A stretch of 64,000 nucleotides of DNA from Desulfurococcaceae archaeon (GTDB taxonomy: Archaea > Thermoproteota > Thermoprotei_A > Sulfolobales > Desulfurococcaceae). Numbering within the stretch: the stretch's first letter is position 1; every line of letters begins with the position of its first letter. The stretch covers positions 244,492-308,491 of the forward strand of contig JAGDWI010000001.1 of assembly GCA_023269825.1 (NCBI GenBank), given 5' to 3'. This document shows positions 17,691 through 27,468 of this stretch, piece by piece. Made by a program: the position numbers and the translations under genes. Below the pieces are notes generated by a model that was not told where the DNA came from, ran no database searches, and saw nothing but the letters and a program-made list of their open reading frames with translations.

Positions 17691-19622
17691 CTATGATTTT
17701 GTGGATGCGAAAACCTTTGCAACTATGGCAATGAGAATAATGGCTAGTAATAGCAGAATCAATAAATCAACGGTCTCCACGGTGTTTAAAGAATTCTCAG
17801 TGGTTGTTGTAAACGTAGTTGTTTGAACACTCGTGGTAGTAGATGAAGATGCAGTACTTGGAACTACTTCTCTGCCTGCTGTGGATTGATTAATACCAGT
17901 TGTAGTATATGTATTATTTATTGATTCAACTCCAGTAACTCTGAGTATTTGCAGTAAACCTATCGCGGTAAATAGAGATAAAGCTGCTGTGTCTGTGTCC
18001 CCTAATTTCAGGCTATCTCTTAGAAGACTAATGTAGAATGACACCAGTGGATCTCCATTGTTTAACCAGTAGAGGCTTATAATTTGTTCTCCACGGTTTA
18101 AGACATTATTGAGAGACCCAGCTAATTCTTGAATAACCATTGCTGATTGACCAATTATGAATGCAGCTGTTGCATAGACTCCTACGTTGTTGTTTTCGTA
18201 CATATACTGTATTGCTGAAATATAGTTGTTTAGTTCACCGAGTTGACTCGTGTCTTGACCGGACTCCTCAATTAACCTTGAAACATAAGTATATACAGCT
18301 AAGGAATGCGAGTACACTTCTGTAAACTTAGGTGAAGTACAGTTAAGCATAGTATCCTCTATGCTCAGTTTCTCAATTAATTTACTTAGTTCAACGTATT
18401 TCAATGCTTCAGTTGCATAGTTTAATGCTGTTGATGTATCGCTAGCGTTCAACGAGTAAGCATAATACAACCACGCTGAGTATAAGAGAGCTTGAGTCAT
18501 ACTATTCGCTAAACTACATTTGTTGCCCTGTAATTCATTATATGCTTTAACAATGGATTCATTAACATAACTTGTAATATCACTCAACGTGTTCAACCTC
18601 AACAATAATTTCAAGCTCAAATAAATCTGTAGAGCTGATTGGTAAGCTTTAATTGAACTGTACGCAACGTAGACAGGTGTTGACTCAGTATAACTAATTA
18701 ATTGTTTCAAAGTGTTATTCAAATTACTAATCGACACTAAATAGAGGTTCCTATAGGAGATACTGGCGAGTTGGCGGGCTAAATTCGTGGAATCCGCGAG
18801 CAGTGAAGCCGTTTCCTCAATTAAATTCATTGTTGCACTATTTAATTCCTCGATATGGTTTTCACCGAGTCCAATGGTTGTCTTTGATCTCGATAAATTT
18901 ACACCTGTAAAGTAGTAGAAAGCTTCACCTACGTCAACTACTTCAACTACACTGACACCTAGATTCTTCCCATACTCTACGAGATCCATGGATTCATATC
19001 TAACTGTCCGGAAAACAAATGGTCCACGCCTGATTTCCTCGTAGACAGGGTACCTGTATACTCTTTGACCCGCTGGAATCAAGAATACTGTGAACCCGCC
19101 ATTTTTAGCGGCTTCAAGTTTCTCTTTTAATCCTCCAACGAAGCCAATGCTTCCATCGGGGTTAATCATGCCTGTCATTGTAACATTACTATATATGCTT
19201 GTATTCAGCAGTAACGCAGTTAACCCAACTGTTATTAAACCACCAGCGCTTGGGCCGCCTATTAGGGGAGTATTGGATTCAACCAGGATAAAGTAATCAT
19301 ATTTCGAGAAATCAACGTTAGCTATTAAAGCCGCAACATATGCGGCTATTCTCGCAGCTCCCTGTGTTTCTACCTCGGTGTAAGGTAAAGCGGAGAAGAA
19401 TACTCTTCCGCTTCCAGGATAAGCTACTGCTAAAGTCGTCTTAGATAATACTCCTCCACCGCTACTAGAGACCGCTGGAGCGTATACCGTGATTGTTTTA
19501 ACGCTACTGTACTCGAATAGTGACTGCGTAGTAGTTATTGTTGAAGAGACAAGTATGAACATTAGAATAATGCTTAATATCCAGCGCAAATAAATCACCT
19601 TATCAAAAACCCTACATCTCAA
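17691..19622 (-). CDS. Secreted/membrane-anchored Lon-type (S16) protease
   Basis: A signal peptide-like N-terminus (ILSIILMFILVSSTI, residues 15-29) is followed by a Lon catalytic domain without an AAA module. Serine 125 is in NTPLIGGPSAGG, and lysine 166 is in GFVGGLKEKLEAA; these form the expected Ser-Lys dyad. A TGMINPDGSIGFVGG strand is diagnostic of archaeal secreted Lon-like proteins (COG1750). Residues 245-560 are helical repeats of unknown role. A Ser/Thr-rich linker (about 575-610) and a C-terminal membrane helix (DLLILLLLAIILIAIVAKVF) suggest a cell-surface anchored enzyme. Full-length for the group. Confidence 0.88.
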   Translation of the reverse strand: MRCRVFDKVIYLRWILSIILMFILVSSTITTTQSLFEYSSVKTITVYAPAVSSSGGGVLSKTTLAVAYPGSGRVFFSALPYTEVETQGAARIAAYVAALIANVDFSKYDYFILVESNTPLIGGPSAGGLITVGLTALLLNTSIYSNVTMTGMINPDGSIGFVGGLKEKLEAAKNGGFTVFLIPAGQRVYRYPVYEEIRRGPFVFRTVRYESMDLVEYGKNLGVSVVEVVDVGEAFYYFTGVNLSRSKTTIGLGENHIEELNSATMNLIEETASLLADSTNLARQLASISYRNLYLVSISNLNNTLKQLISYTESTPVYVAYSSIKAYQSALQIYLSLKLLLRLNTLSDITSYVNESIVKAYNELQGNKCSLANSMTQALLYSAWLYYAYSLNASDTSTALNYATEALKYVELSKLIEKLSIEDTMLNCTSPKFTEVYSHSLAVYTYVSRLIEESGQDTSQLGELNNYISAIQYMYENNNVGVYATAAFIIGQSAMVIQELAGSLNNVLNRGEQIISLYWLNNGDPLVSFYISLLRDSLKLGDTDTAALSLFTAIGLLQILRVTGVESINNTYTTTGINQSTAGREVVPSTASSSTTTSVQTTTFTTTTENSLNTVETVDLLILLLLAIILIAIVAKVFASTKS

Positions 19623-19730
19623 AAGACTTTAAAATAATTACTCTCTGATCAGCAACTAAATCAACGGTTTTCGCAACTACTTCACTTAATAATTAAAGTA
19701 AAGTAATCCATGCAAAAAATTATTCAAAAA

Positions 19731-20129
19731 CTATTTCTTGAGGAATCCTATTATTACTCCAACAATAAACCCTATCGCAATGGGGCCAACAAGAATGGTT
19801 AAGAAAGCTAATACTATGTTTTTAAGGGTTTCAAGTGTTACACCCAGTTTTGATAGTGATTCTCCAGAGAGAGAGCCAATAGACCAAACAGAGAGAAATG
19901 AACCCAGTATTAATATGGCAATCATCGCGATAATGTACTTAAATATTTTGGCTGTTATGTAACCGAGTGCTAGACCTAGTAGGAATTGAATGAATGTAAC
20001 AATGGCACCCGTCGGAGTCGACAATATCTCAGTTAAAAGCTCAGTTATCGTTAAATCAGTCAATTTAGCCACCAAATCTTCATAATCTTTAACACCGTTA
20101 ATAAGCATGAAAACCCGAAATAAACTCAT
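19731..20129 (-). CDS. Small membrane protein, function unknown
   Basis: A 132-aa protein with three hydrophobic stretches (about residues 40-58, 63-85 and 105-130) separated by a short loop containing SGESLSKLGVTLETLKN. It has no recognisable domain, and the topology resembles many archaeal small helper proteins. It lies between the secreted Lon-type protease and the beta-propeller gene, in the same orientation, and may work at the membrane with either. It starts at ATG 20129. Confidence 0.6.
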   Translation of the reverse strand: MSLFRVFMLINGVKDYEDLVAKLTDLTITELLTEILSTPTGAIVTFIQFLLGLALGYITAKIFKYIIAMIAILILGSFLSVWSIGSLSGESLSKLGVTLETLKNIVLAFLTILVGPIAIGFIVGVIIGFLKK

Positions 20130-20214
20130 TATCTTTAATAACTTTCATAAATATGTTATGATATAATACACTGATTCATGATAATTGTTTATATTAAAAA
20201 TGAATGAACTAAGT

Positions 20215-22419
20215 TTAATCTAATAGAGTCTCATTAATCATGTCAATGCTCGGCAACGACCACGTTCTAATCGATCTAAATGATACCGTGTACAACTTGT
20301 TTTCAATATATATAGCTCTAATTGCTTCAGCATGCTCCGCGATTCTTATACTCGGGTTTATCATTGATTTCTCTATATCAATTTTTACTATTAATATACC
20401 ACTAATCTTCAGGCTAACTCCTTTTTCATCGATCACTTGGATTGGTAGATAACATAGTGAGTATCTATTATCGAATAGGAGCGCGTGGTAATCATCAGCG
20501 TCTACTATTGGGGAATAACCATTGATCTTAAGAGTAGCTTTCTCCAAGATGTTCTTTGGATCACTTACATCAAATAAACTTACTTTAATTGATAAACCCT
20601 CTCTACCAATACCTAGTAGTAGGTTATCGTTTATAGGGTGCAAGTACTCGCTAAATCCCGGTATTTTAAGGTACCCTAGGATCACAGGTTTCTCAGGGTT
20701 GCTGAGGTCGATTGCGAACAATGGATCAACTCTCCTAAAGGTAACTAAGTACAATGTATTTTTAATTAATCTAGCTGCGTAAACTCGTTCCCCTGACGCT
20801 AGTTTACTCAATTCACTGACTATCTCTAAATTACTGGGTTTCACTACATATATGCTATTAGTCCATTCCCACTCTTTCGTACTAATATAGAATAAGTATG
20901 TAGGGTACTTTCGTTCTTCTTCTTGTATCTTCGTTGTGTTGATATGCATGGATATACAGACTTGTTCATTAGTCCCATTAACGAGGTGGCACAGTGAATA
21001 CGTCACAACACTGGTTGAATCACTCAACGTAGGCTTAGGCACAGCGAAATACCCTATAGTATAATTGTATCTATTAATAGTTGTTGCTACTGCAAGGTAG
21101 GGTTCCCCTCTCGCTTCAAATTCCTCAATAGCAAATTGATCTAGAATCCCACCATTCACTTCAACGAGGCCATTTAACTTGGGTGTGAAATCGCTTATAT
21201 CAAATGACGCGATCAACGATTTATCGGATATGGATAAAGGCCCCTGGGAGTTAATTGATTCAATGATTGTTTTAACGTCTTTTTCATCGAGTTTACTCAA
21301 ATACTCTATTAACTCCTTGAATGCATCACTGTATTTCTCCTGCTGAATATAATTATTTAACTTCCATGCGATATCCACGGGTAATCTATTGGTTTTAAGA
21401 GCCTTGTTTAATAACTCCTTATATAGCATTAACTGTTCACTTATTGAGCACACAACGTAGAGTCTACTATACGACATGTATATTCTACTAATGGGAGGTA
21501 ATAATACAGCAGTAGTATTCCATGAACCATTATCTAAGTTCAGCGAGAACACCACCAGGTATGCGTTAGACAAGTAATCAGTGATCTTGATATTAGCGGA
21601 GTCAATGTATAAACCATTAATTCTAGGTATTAATGTTTTCACTTCGTTAGTAGTTTCAATGATGAACGCAGGAAGCTGTGTAACAATGTAAAGGTAAGGT
21701 GGCTTCAATCTACTTCCCATGAATTCTCCATCGATCAAGTGTTTATCAGAAAGCACTGGGTTATATAGATTCCCTATGTCAAAGACATATATTGTTGTTC
21801 CGCTTCTTTCAGTGTCAACGTTTCCTGAGAGTATGGCAATCAATTTCTCTTCAGCAACGTAAATGCCTCTACAACGCCATCCTGTAGGCAACTGGATTCT
21901 ACTAGCTACTTTGTAATTGTCTGCATCAAATATAACTATGTCTTTCTCCCGTGCTATATAAATAGCTCTTCCATCTGTTTTCACAATGTCTTGTTCATCT
22001 ATTCCGTATACTTGTACATTAGTGGTTGAAAAAGAGCTTATTGCACCATGTTTAACTGTAGCTTCACTCGCGTACGCTACAAGTACATCTCTAGCCACGG
22101 ATACCGGTGTAGTTATAAGCGGTGTAACTATGAGCGGAGTACTTGCGATACCCTGAATCATCATTTTTGTGATTTGTTGACTCTGCAAATAAAGTGTTGC
22201 TGATTTATTTAGTGCAGATAATAGATCTCTATAAGTGTTTGGTAACTGGGTCTGATTATGATCTGTTCCCACCGGCCCCGATTCTAGTACAGTTGTTGCG
22301 CGTTCACCGTATCCTCTTTGCGGTAAAATAAAAGGCACCAACGCAAACAGTAAGCCCAGGGTTACCGATAATATAACTAGTAATCCAAAAACTCTGTTAA
22401 CGCCTTTCACATCGCTCAC
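20215..22419 (-). CDS. Secreted C-terminal beta-propeller protein (PF09826-type)
   Basis: A 734-aa extracellular protein. A hydrophobic N-terminal anchor (FGLLVILSVTLGLLFALVPFI, residues 11-31) precedes a Thr/Val-rich segment. The diagnostic block STTNVQVYGIDEQDIVKTDG (about residues 133-152) opens the propeller, followed by repeated blades such as GRAIYIAREKDIVIFDAD and YAARLIKNTLYLVTFRRVDP. Archaeal and bacterial relatives are described as secreted proteins with a propeller distantly related to WD40; substrates are unknown. It sits with two membrane proteases in a minus-strand block and faces a membrane-linked HTH gene (22547), which may regulate it. Confidence 0.85.
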   Translation of the reverse strand: MSDVKGVNRVFGLLVILSVTLGLLFALVPFILPQRGYGERATTVLESGPVGTDHNQTQLPNTYRDLLSALNKSATLYLQSQQITKMMIQGIASTPLIVTPLITTPVSVARDVLVAYASEATVKHGAISSFSTTNVQVYGIDEQDIVKTDGRAIYIAREKDIVIFDADNYKVASRIQLPTGWRCRGIYVAEEKLIAILSGNVDTERSGTTIYVFDIGNLYNPVLSDKHLIDGEFMGSRLKPPYLYIVTQLPAFIIETTNEVKTLIPRINGLYIDSANIKITDYLSNAYLVVFSLNLDNGSWNTTAVLLPPISRIYMSYSRLYVVCSISEQLMLYKELLNKALKTNRLPVDIAWKLNNYIQQEKYSDAFKELIEYLSKLDEKDVKTIIESINSQGPLSISDKSLIASFDISDFTPKLNGLVEVNGGILDQFAIEEFEARGEPYLAVATTINRYNYTIGYFAVPKPTLSDSTSVVTYSLCHLVNGTNEQVCISMHINTTKIQEEERKYPTYLFYISTKEWEWTNSIYVVKPSNLEIVSELSKLASGERVYAARLIKNTLYLVTFRRVDPLFAIDLSNPEKPVILGYLKIPGFSEYLHPINDNLLLGIGREGLSIKVSLFDVSDPKNILEKATLKINGYSPIVDADDYHALLFDNRYSLCYLPIQVIDEKGVSLKISGILIVKIDIEKSMINPSIRIAEHAEAIRAIYIENKLYTVSFRSIRTWSLPSIDMINETLLD

Positions 22420-22546
22420 CTGAGTAAAAATACATTAGATTAGTCCTGATATCTCAAATGATTGTACAGCTCGTTCAAAGATCTGAACACTGTGAGCTTT
22501 GACTTTTCTTAAATTGATACTTGTGACATATTACTTAGTGGGTAGA

Positions 22547-22978
22547 ATGTCATTGATTGCTGAAGAACTAAGTAGCACTGAGAAAACCATTTATGTATAC
22601 TTGATTGAGCAGGGTAAACCAACTGGGGTAAGAGATATCGCAAGAGCCCTGAACATGCCTGTAAGCACTGTTCACTATAATCTAAGAAAGCTAATGGAGA
22701 AGAACTTAGTTGTCAAGACAATTGAAGGATATGTTGCTCGAAAAATTAATCCACCTGAGGGATTCATTCTCATCGGATATAACTTGGTTCCTCGTTTACT
22801 ATTGTATGCTGCGTTTTATTTCGGTACAACAATAGCATCAGCTATACTCTTGTTCACATATTGGAGCATTGAGAGATTGATGCTATTTTTATTGTCATTG
22901 ATAGCATTCACTGTATTTTTAATAGAAGGCGTGCAAGCACGCAAAGCACTATATAGACGTAGGAAGAAATTAGAGTAA
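22547..22978 (+). CDS. HTH transcription regulator with two membrane helices
   Basis: Residues 1-70 form a winged helix. The recognition part is GVRDIARALNMPVSTVHYNLRKL, with a wing ending VKTIEGYVARK. Residues about 80-128 are two hydrophobic helices, and the basic tail is QARKALYRRRKKLE. Membrane-bound one-component regulators of this layout are common in archaea. The start is ATG 22547 with GTGGGT upstream. An in-frame TTG 16 codons earlier would add an unlikely hydrophobic leader. It is divergent from the beta-propeller gene and may respond to envelope conditions to control that block; this is inference. Confidence 0.75.
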   Translation: MSLIAEELSSTEKTIYVYLIEQGKPTGVRDIARALNMPVSTVHYNLRKLMEKNLVVKTIEGYVARKINPPEGFILIGYNLVPRLLLYAAFYFGTTIASAILLFTYWSIERLMLFLLSLIAFTVFLIEGVQARKALYRRRKKLE

Positions 22979-23294
22979 AATTAACAATATACAAAAATTA
23001 TCAAAGCGGGATATCTTATTCACCTTGGAGAATTAAATCGTAATACATGTTTCCTTAATCCCATAGTTAGTGACGAAACTTGAATATGCATCTATAGTGG
23101 GTTGCTATTTAAATACCTTCGCTATGATATAATACAAACGGGGATTATGTGACTTGTGGAGGTTTACGCGACTTACTGCAAAGGAAGATTTACAAATCGA
23201 GAAGGATAAAGCTGAGATCATTGGAGAAGAATGCTAACTAGTTCTAACAATGATTTTTAATAAGTAACATGGTGCACTGTATCTAGAATGTTCT
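22979..23294. other. Intergenic region, possible tiny ORF
   Basis: A TTTAAATA element (about 23108-23115) is followed by a 27-codon frame from TTG 23154 to 23237 (WRFTRLTAKEDLQIEKDKA...). It is hydrophilic and protein-like but lacks a clear ribosome site. It may be a gene remnant. Nothing else is supported here. Confidence 0.25.
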
Positions 23295-23594
23295 CTATGG
23301 ATCAGGATTCTCCAGGATGTCGCTTAGTGCTTTTTCAATGTCTTCTTCGTTTATGCCAATTATTTTAACGCTTCTTTCCCTAATGATTCCCAGTGCTTTT
23401 TCTTTGAGCTCAAATAAGTGGCATTTTAAGTTAAGTAAACTTGAAATAAGGTCCTCAACTGCGTTTTCGGGTTCAGCGAAGAAATCCCCGGTTAGCAATA
23501 CGCCTTGAACTTCTCCGCCCATTATATTTACGCATATTTTTACTAGTTTGCCACCCGGGTGTTTTTTCTCCTTGCAGATGGTTTTATGGTTCAT
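23295..23594 (-). CDS. lplB: Lipoate-protein ligase accessory subunit (LplB-like)
   Basis: A 99-aa protein matching the C-terminal accessory domain of bacterial LplA, which in archaea such as Thermoplasma is a separate polypeptide required for lipoate adenylation. Visible features are the HPGGKLVKICVNI start and the VQGVLLTGDFFAEPENAVED segment. It overlaps the lplA stop by 11 bp, so the two are translationally coupled. Together they would attach lipoate to E2 or glycine-cleavage H-type proteins. Which lipoylated protein exists in this organism is not seen in the window. Confidence 0.85.
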   Translation of the reverse strand: MNHKTICKEKKHPGGKLVKICVNIMGGEVQGVLLTGDFFAEPENAVEDLISSLLNLKCHLFELKEKALGIIRERSVKIIGINEEDIEKALSDILENPDP

Positions 23595-24456
23595 TGATAA
23601 TCTCCTCTAATCTTCTAACTATTTCATCTTGTTGAGGACTAGGTTTACTTATTAGTCTTAGAGCATTGTATTCTTCACTTGTTAACAGGTTTCTCAGTTC
23701 CTCTGTGAATGCCAGGTTCCATTCAGGCCTAGAGTACTTCTCCCAGTATAACTTAACTGCTTGTTCTAGCTCTTTTTTACTTAAATCGCTATTTAATGGT
23801 TTAAGTCCCAGTTTTCTTTGCAATGCACTTGTTATCGCCTCTTGTACTTCACCGGGGTCGATGCTCCTACCAAGGGCCTCGCGAATCGTTATGACGCGTT
23901 TAACTCTGCTTTGTGTAAGCTTTTTATCAATAAGCTTTTCGCTCGAAATTTTCAGCACTCTCCACAATAATTCTATGTTACTGGATACAAGCATTGCTCC
24001 ATGGACGAAAACCCTGTCATGACTTCTAGTAGCTGCAAGGCCCGATATTTTAAGTCCATCCACCTCTATATCGTTGAGAGGTCGATAATAAGCTTTTTCT
24101 AACCCAAGGGTTTTTAATGCTTCTACTATTACTTCGCCTACTAGTTTAAATGCTTCCTCAATATTCATGTCAGCGTATGGTAGAACTATAGCGTAGTTCA
24201 AGTTACCTAGATCATGGTATACTGCTCCTCCACCCGTAAATCTTCTCACAAGTTTCACGCCGTATCTTAAAGCTTCTAATGCATTAACCTCTAATACAGG
24301 TGATTGAAGTCTCCCGATAACTACTACTTTATCGTTTCTCCAGAATCTCATGGTGGGTTTATCGGAGGCTCTATAAAAAGCTTCTTCGAAGGCTAAGTTG
24401 AAGAATTGATTACTCGGCCACTCTGCTACTAATACTCTGATATCATTACTCATCAT
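23584..24456 (-). CDS. lplA: Lipoate-protein ligase catalytic subunit
   Basis: A 290-aa biotin/lipoate ligase-fold protein. The lipoyl-binding motif is RRFTGGGAVYHDLGNLNYAI (about residues 70-89). A catalytic lysine candidate lies in LKISGLAATRSHDRVFVHGA. It lacks the C-terminal accessory domain, which is encoded by the overlapping downstream gene. The remaining C-terminal helices (EQAVKLYWEKYSRPEWN) match the extra region seen in archaeal LplA. The start is ATG 24456 or the next codon. The arrangement lplA-lplB is the two-gene archaeal form of a bacterial single-chain enzyme. Confidence 0.9.
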   Translation of the reverse strand: MMSNDIRVLVAEWPSNQFFNLAFEEAFYRASDKPTMRFWRNDKVVVIGRLQSPVLEVNALEALRYGVKLVRRFTGGGAVYHDLGNLNYAIVLPYADMNIEEAFKLVGEVIVEALKTLGLEKAYYRPLNDIEVDGLKISGLAATRSHDRVFVHGAMLVSSNIELLWRVLKISSEKLIDKKLTQSRVKRVITIREALGRSIDPGEVQEAITSALQRKLGLKPLNSDLSKKELEQAVKLYWEKYSRPEWNLAFTEELRNLLTSEEYNALRLISKPSPQQDEIVRRLEEIINEP

Positions 24457-24475
24457 TTTGAATACCTAGTTTGCG

Positions 24476-25942
24476 CTAATTACAATTCTCTGGTTTAATT
24501 AAAATCAGTTCCTCTATTAAATCTCGTACTCTACTCACTATAGTTCTCCAAGCTCTCACTACCTCGACTTGAATGCTAGTGTTAACTGTTGTCAAGTATA
24601 GGATGTAGAATAAGTTAACGTAGGCCAGTGGAGCCAATTGAACAGCGTAAAAACTATATTGCGTCCTACTTCCCAGTATCCATATGATTATATAACCAGA
24701 TAAAACTCCTAAGTAGAATAGTAAGTTGTAACCTAGGACTCTGTATCCTCTATATACTAGTGGAGTGAACACTAGTGCTAATACGATGGATGTAAACCAT
24801 AATGGGTAAAATCCTTCAGCAGAGAGCGTTTTGCCGTCCGGGTAAATGTATAGTGCGAAACTATTGTGGCCAATGAACCAGTCCCAAGGAGCTGAACTAA
24901 TTGGGCAACCTGGAGTTGTGCACTTTGTACTGAGATGCCATCCAATGGATCCAATTAATGAGTACTTTAGCCAATTCGAGTAACCCATGTAGTATATAAT
25001 AGGGGCTGATGCAATGGTAAGGAGTCCAATATATAAAGTAATTGTAATTAAGCCGTAGACTATGACTTGGTAAATGAAATCAAGTAAGTTACCGTTCGTT
25101 AACTTAGTATGATTTCTGGCGAGCAGGATGATCACGGGTATCGCCACGAATAATCCAGTAGCCTTAAATAAACCTGCCACAGTGGAAGCGATTAATGCTT
25201 CGCGATATCTTCCTCTTATGACGAGGTATAATCCGAGAACAGTGAAGAAAGCCACGTATCCGTCAAGTATAGCTATGCTAAATATTGCTCGAGACATTGT
25301 GTCTAAGATAAATATCGTTGAACCCGCTAAACCCAATACTACTGATCCGCTTAGTTGTTCTAAAACGAGAAAAACTAACACTGTTGATGCAACACCGAAT
25401 ACTATGACTGGTATACGCCAATATAGTGGGGAATCACCTGCGATGAGCATCGATAAAGCGATCAAGTATTTACCCATTGGCGGGTGCTCCCAGTTAATGT
25501 AATCGTTTACTCCCTCGCTGTCAGGCAACTGCCAGCCGGGGACCACGTCGCTTACATTATAACTAGATTTAGTGATATTCACGAATTCCTCAACATTCGT
25601 TCTCGAGCCATTAACATATATAGCCGGCAACTTAGTATAATCAGTTCTTAGACTTAAGTTTAATTCCTCAGCGAGTTTTATTAAAGGAAGATAATTGATT
25701 GGTTTACTTGTAAAAACAATTGTTACACCATAAGTATCAATCTGCTTTGGTTGTAGTCCAAGTATCTTGATCATGATGTTCCTTGCAGCTGAAACATACC
25801 ATACCTCATCAGTAACATATCCTCGTCCGCCTCTTTTGACCTCTGTTTCGTGAAGACTCCACGAAGTATTAACTAATATGTACGTTGAAGCGAACACTAA
25901 TAATAACATGATCAATAGTGTTAAATGATGTTTTTTCATCAA
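24476..25942 (-). CDS. Polytopic glycosyltransferase, GT39/PMT-like
   Basis: A 488-aa membrane protein with about 10-11 helices. The first loop after helix 1 carries DEVWYVSAARNIMIK, where an acidic motif near the membrane is typical of GT-C dolichyl-phosphate-sugar transferases. A second loop has NWEHPPMGKYLIALSMLIAG; the HPP-GKY motif is highly characteristic of PMT/ArnT-like enzymes. It probably transfers sugar from a polyprenyl phosphate to protein or lipid on the outer face. It starts at ATG 25942 and overlaps the stop of the upstream GT gene by 4 bp, so the two form an operon. Confidence 0.82.
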   Translation of the reverse strand: MMKKHHLTLLIMLLLVFASTYILVNTSWSLHETEVKRGGRGYVTDEVWYVSAARNIMIKILGLQPKQIDTYGVTIVFTSKPINYLPLIKLAEELNLSLRTDYTKLPAIYVNGSRTNVEEFVNITKSSYNVSDVVPGWQLPDSEGVNDYINWEHPPMGKYLIALSMLIAGDSPLYWRIPVIVFGVASTVLVFLVLEQLSGSVVLGLAGSTIFILDTMSRAIFSIAILDGYVAFFTVLGLYLVIRGRYREALIASTVAGLFKATGLFVAIPVIILLARNHTKLTNGNLLDFIYQVIVYGLITITLYIGLLTIASAPIIYYMGYSNWLKYSLIGSIGWHLSTKCTTPGCPISSAPWDWFIGHNSFALYIYPDGKTLSAEGFYPLWFTSIVLALVFTPLVYRGYRVLGYNLLFYLGVLSGYIIIWILGSRTQYSFYAVQLAPLAYVNLFYILYLTTVNTSIQVEVVRAWRTIVSRVRDLIEELILIKPENCN

Positions 25943-27231
25943 TGTTCACCAGCGTCATTCAAAGCGTTCGCTTTACTAATGATTATTTCGAGCAGGGTAA
26001 TTATCCATATTAATAAGAGCACGAAGTTTCTCGCGAAAGCCGCGTACTGGGTATTTGAACCATAAGTCCATGGATTAGGTTCATTGAAGAAAAGTAATAT
26101 GATCAAAGCATTGAAGACATCAGCCATTAAGTACATGTAGATTTGCGGCTTACTTAAAGCCATTATGGCGAAAGGCGTTATCATTAGTAGCATTTGGGGT
26201 GAGAAAACATAGTTGAAAATCACTAAAGTCATAACTGATACTAAATAATACTTGGATTCCTCACGAATCCTTATGTCACGCCACGGAGATAGAAGAGTCG
26301 CAAGTAGAAACATGAAGCATGTTCCAATGGAGAAGTATAATTTACGGTTTAAATCCGAGTAGATATCCTTAGTTAAAGGTAAATAGAGGCAGTTCTCGCA
26401 GTACCATGAAGCGTGGTGATTTATGAAATCAATGAAACCTTTGGGTGCCACAATGTATAATACTAGATAGGGAGTTAAACCCGCGAGAATTAATCCCACA
26501 ACGTATTTTACTATGTGGTGATTGCTTCTCTCCTCCATGGATAATAGTTTGACTAGAAAGTAGAATGCTAAGCCTACTGTAAGTATTTTCGTCGAGATCG
26601 ATAAACCTAGAAGAAAGCCTGCTTCAAAGTACTTTTTGTTGATGAAAAAAAGTACTCCAGTTACTGCGAATAAAGCGGCAACAATATCCCAGTTGTAGAC
26701 TAAGTATAAGATCGTGGATGGTGCAATAATGAACACGTACCTGAAAACGTCGCCGTTTAATGAGCTATGTTCACTCCTGATCCTAAACAAAGTTACTACG
26801 ATCAAGGCGAAGGAAACCAGTAAAACAACGGAATTCGCATAGAAGTTAATGCGCGCAGCAGATTCCACGTCGTTACCAATAGTGAACCCTATGCATGTTG
26901 AAGCATACCATAAAACCCCTATGATGGGTGGATACTCGAACTTGTAATCTATGTATGGTACAGGGCACTTGTACTTCGAGTTAAGGAAATCTGTATATGA
27001 ATTAATATTGTACCATTTATCGCTACTCCCTGGCTGAAAAATGGTGTGAAACAAACCATGAACTATATCAGTGTACTTGAAGCCATAATTGTTCATTAAT
27101 ATGGGCGTTAAGGGATCATGTAAGTATGTTGATATAGTCCAGGAGATGGTAGCTAGAATCAATAAGATCAATAGTTTTCGATTTATTTTTGTTCTCAATA
27201 ATGGTCCCCGCAAGACGCCTTGATGACACAT
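25939..27231 (-). CDS. Polytopic glycosyltransferase, GT87/DUF2029-like
   Basis: A 430-aa membrane protein with about 10 predicted helices. A first large loop contains YIDYKFEYPPIIGVLWYAS; the FEYPPI motif is typical of GT-C mannosyltransferases of the GT87/PIG-M-like groups. Another loop carries FINHHASWYCENCLYLPL. It probably uses a polyprenyl-phosphate sugar outside the membrane. The annotated start is at 27231; its first residues are soluble and short. It is co-transcribed with the GT39-like gene (4-bp overlap), suggesting consecutive steps in surface glycan or lipid synthesis. Confidence 0.75.
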   Translation of the reverse strand: MCHQGVLRGPLLRTKINRKLLILLILATISWTISTYLHDPLTPILMNNYGFKYTDIVHGLFHTIFQPGSSDKWYNINSYTDFLNSKYKCPVPYIDYKFEYPPIIGVLWYASTCIGFTIGNDVESAARINFYANSVVLLVSFALIVVTLFRIRSEHSSLNGDVFRYVFIIAPSTILYLVYNWDIVAALFAVTGVLFFINKKYFEAGFLLGLSISTKILTVGLAFYFLVKLLSMEERSNHHIVKYVVGLILAGLTPYLVLYIVAPKGFIDFINHHASWYCENCLYLPLTKDIYSDLNRKLYFSIGTCFMFLLATLLSPWRDIRIREESKYYLVSVMTLVIFNYVFSPQMLLMITPFAIMALSKPQIYMYLMADVFNALIILLFFNEPNPWTYGSNTQYAAFARNFVLLLIWIITLLEIIISKANALNDAGEH

Positions 27232-27409
27232 ATCTCACTTTAGTTATTGTTCAGATGAAGTAATAAACTCTACTGTTCAATAATATGGAGGAATATTCAG
27301 ATGGCGATGAGTGCGTTAATTCAATGAGTTAAAGAGAGTAGACTACGGGGACATATATTGTTTTCATGGAGAACAAGATTAATTAGTGAATTATGCGCTT
27401 ATTTATGAA

Positions 27410-27468
27410 ATGTGTGATGATGCCGACATAGCCTGATTCATTGATGAAGGGTCGATTGACTGATCACA
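27410..27468 (+). ncRNA. Box C/D sRNA B
   Basis: All boxes are good: C GTGATGA (27414-27420), D' CTGA (27433-27436), C' TTGATGA (27441-27447) and D CTGA (27460-27463). Both guides are exactly 12 nt: TGCCGACATAGC and AGGGTCGATTGA. ATGTG/CACAT (27410-27414 with 27465-27469) closes a terminal stem. The D box abuts the stop codon of the opposite-strand metallophosphatase. The core of the D' guide (pairing to AUGUCGGC) matches, from memory, the universally conserved peptidyl-transferase-centre segment of 23S rRNA. Confidence 0.85.
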
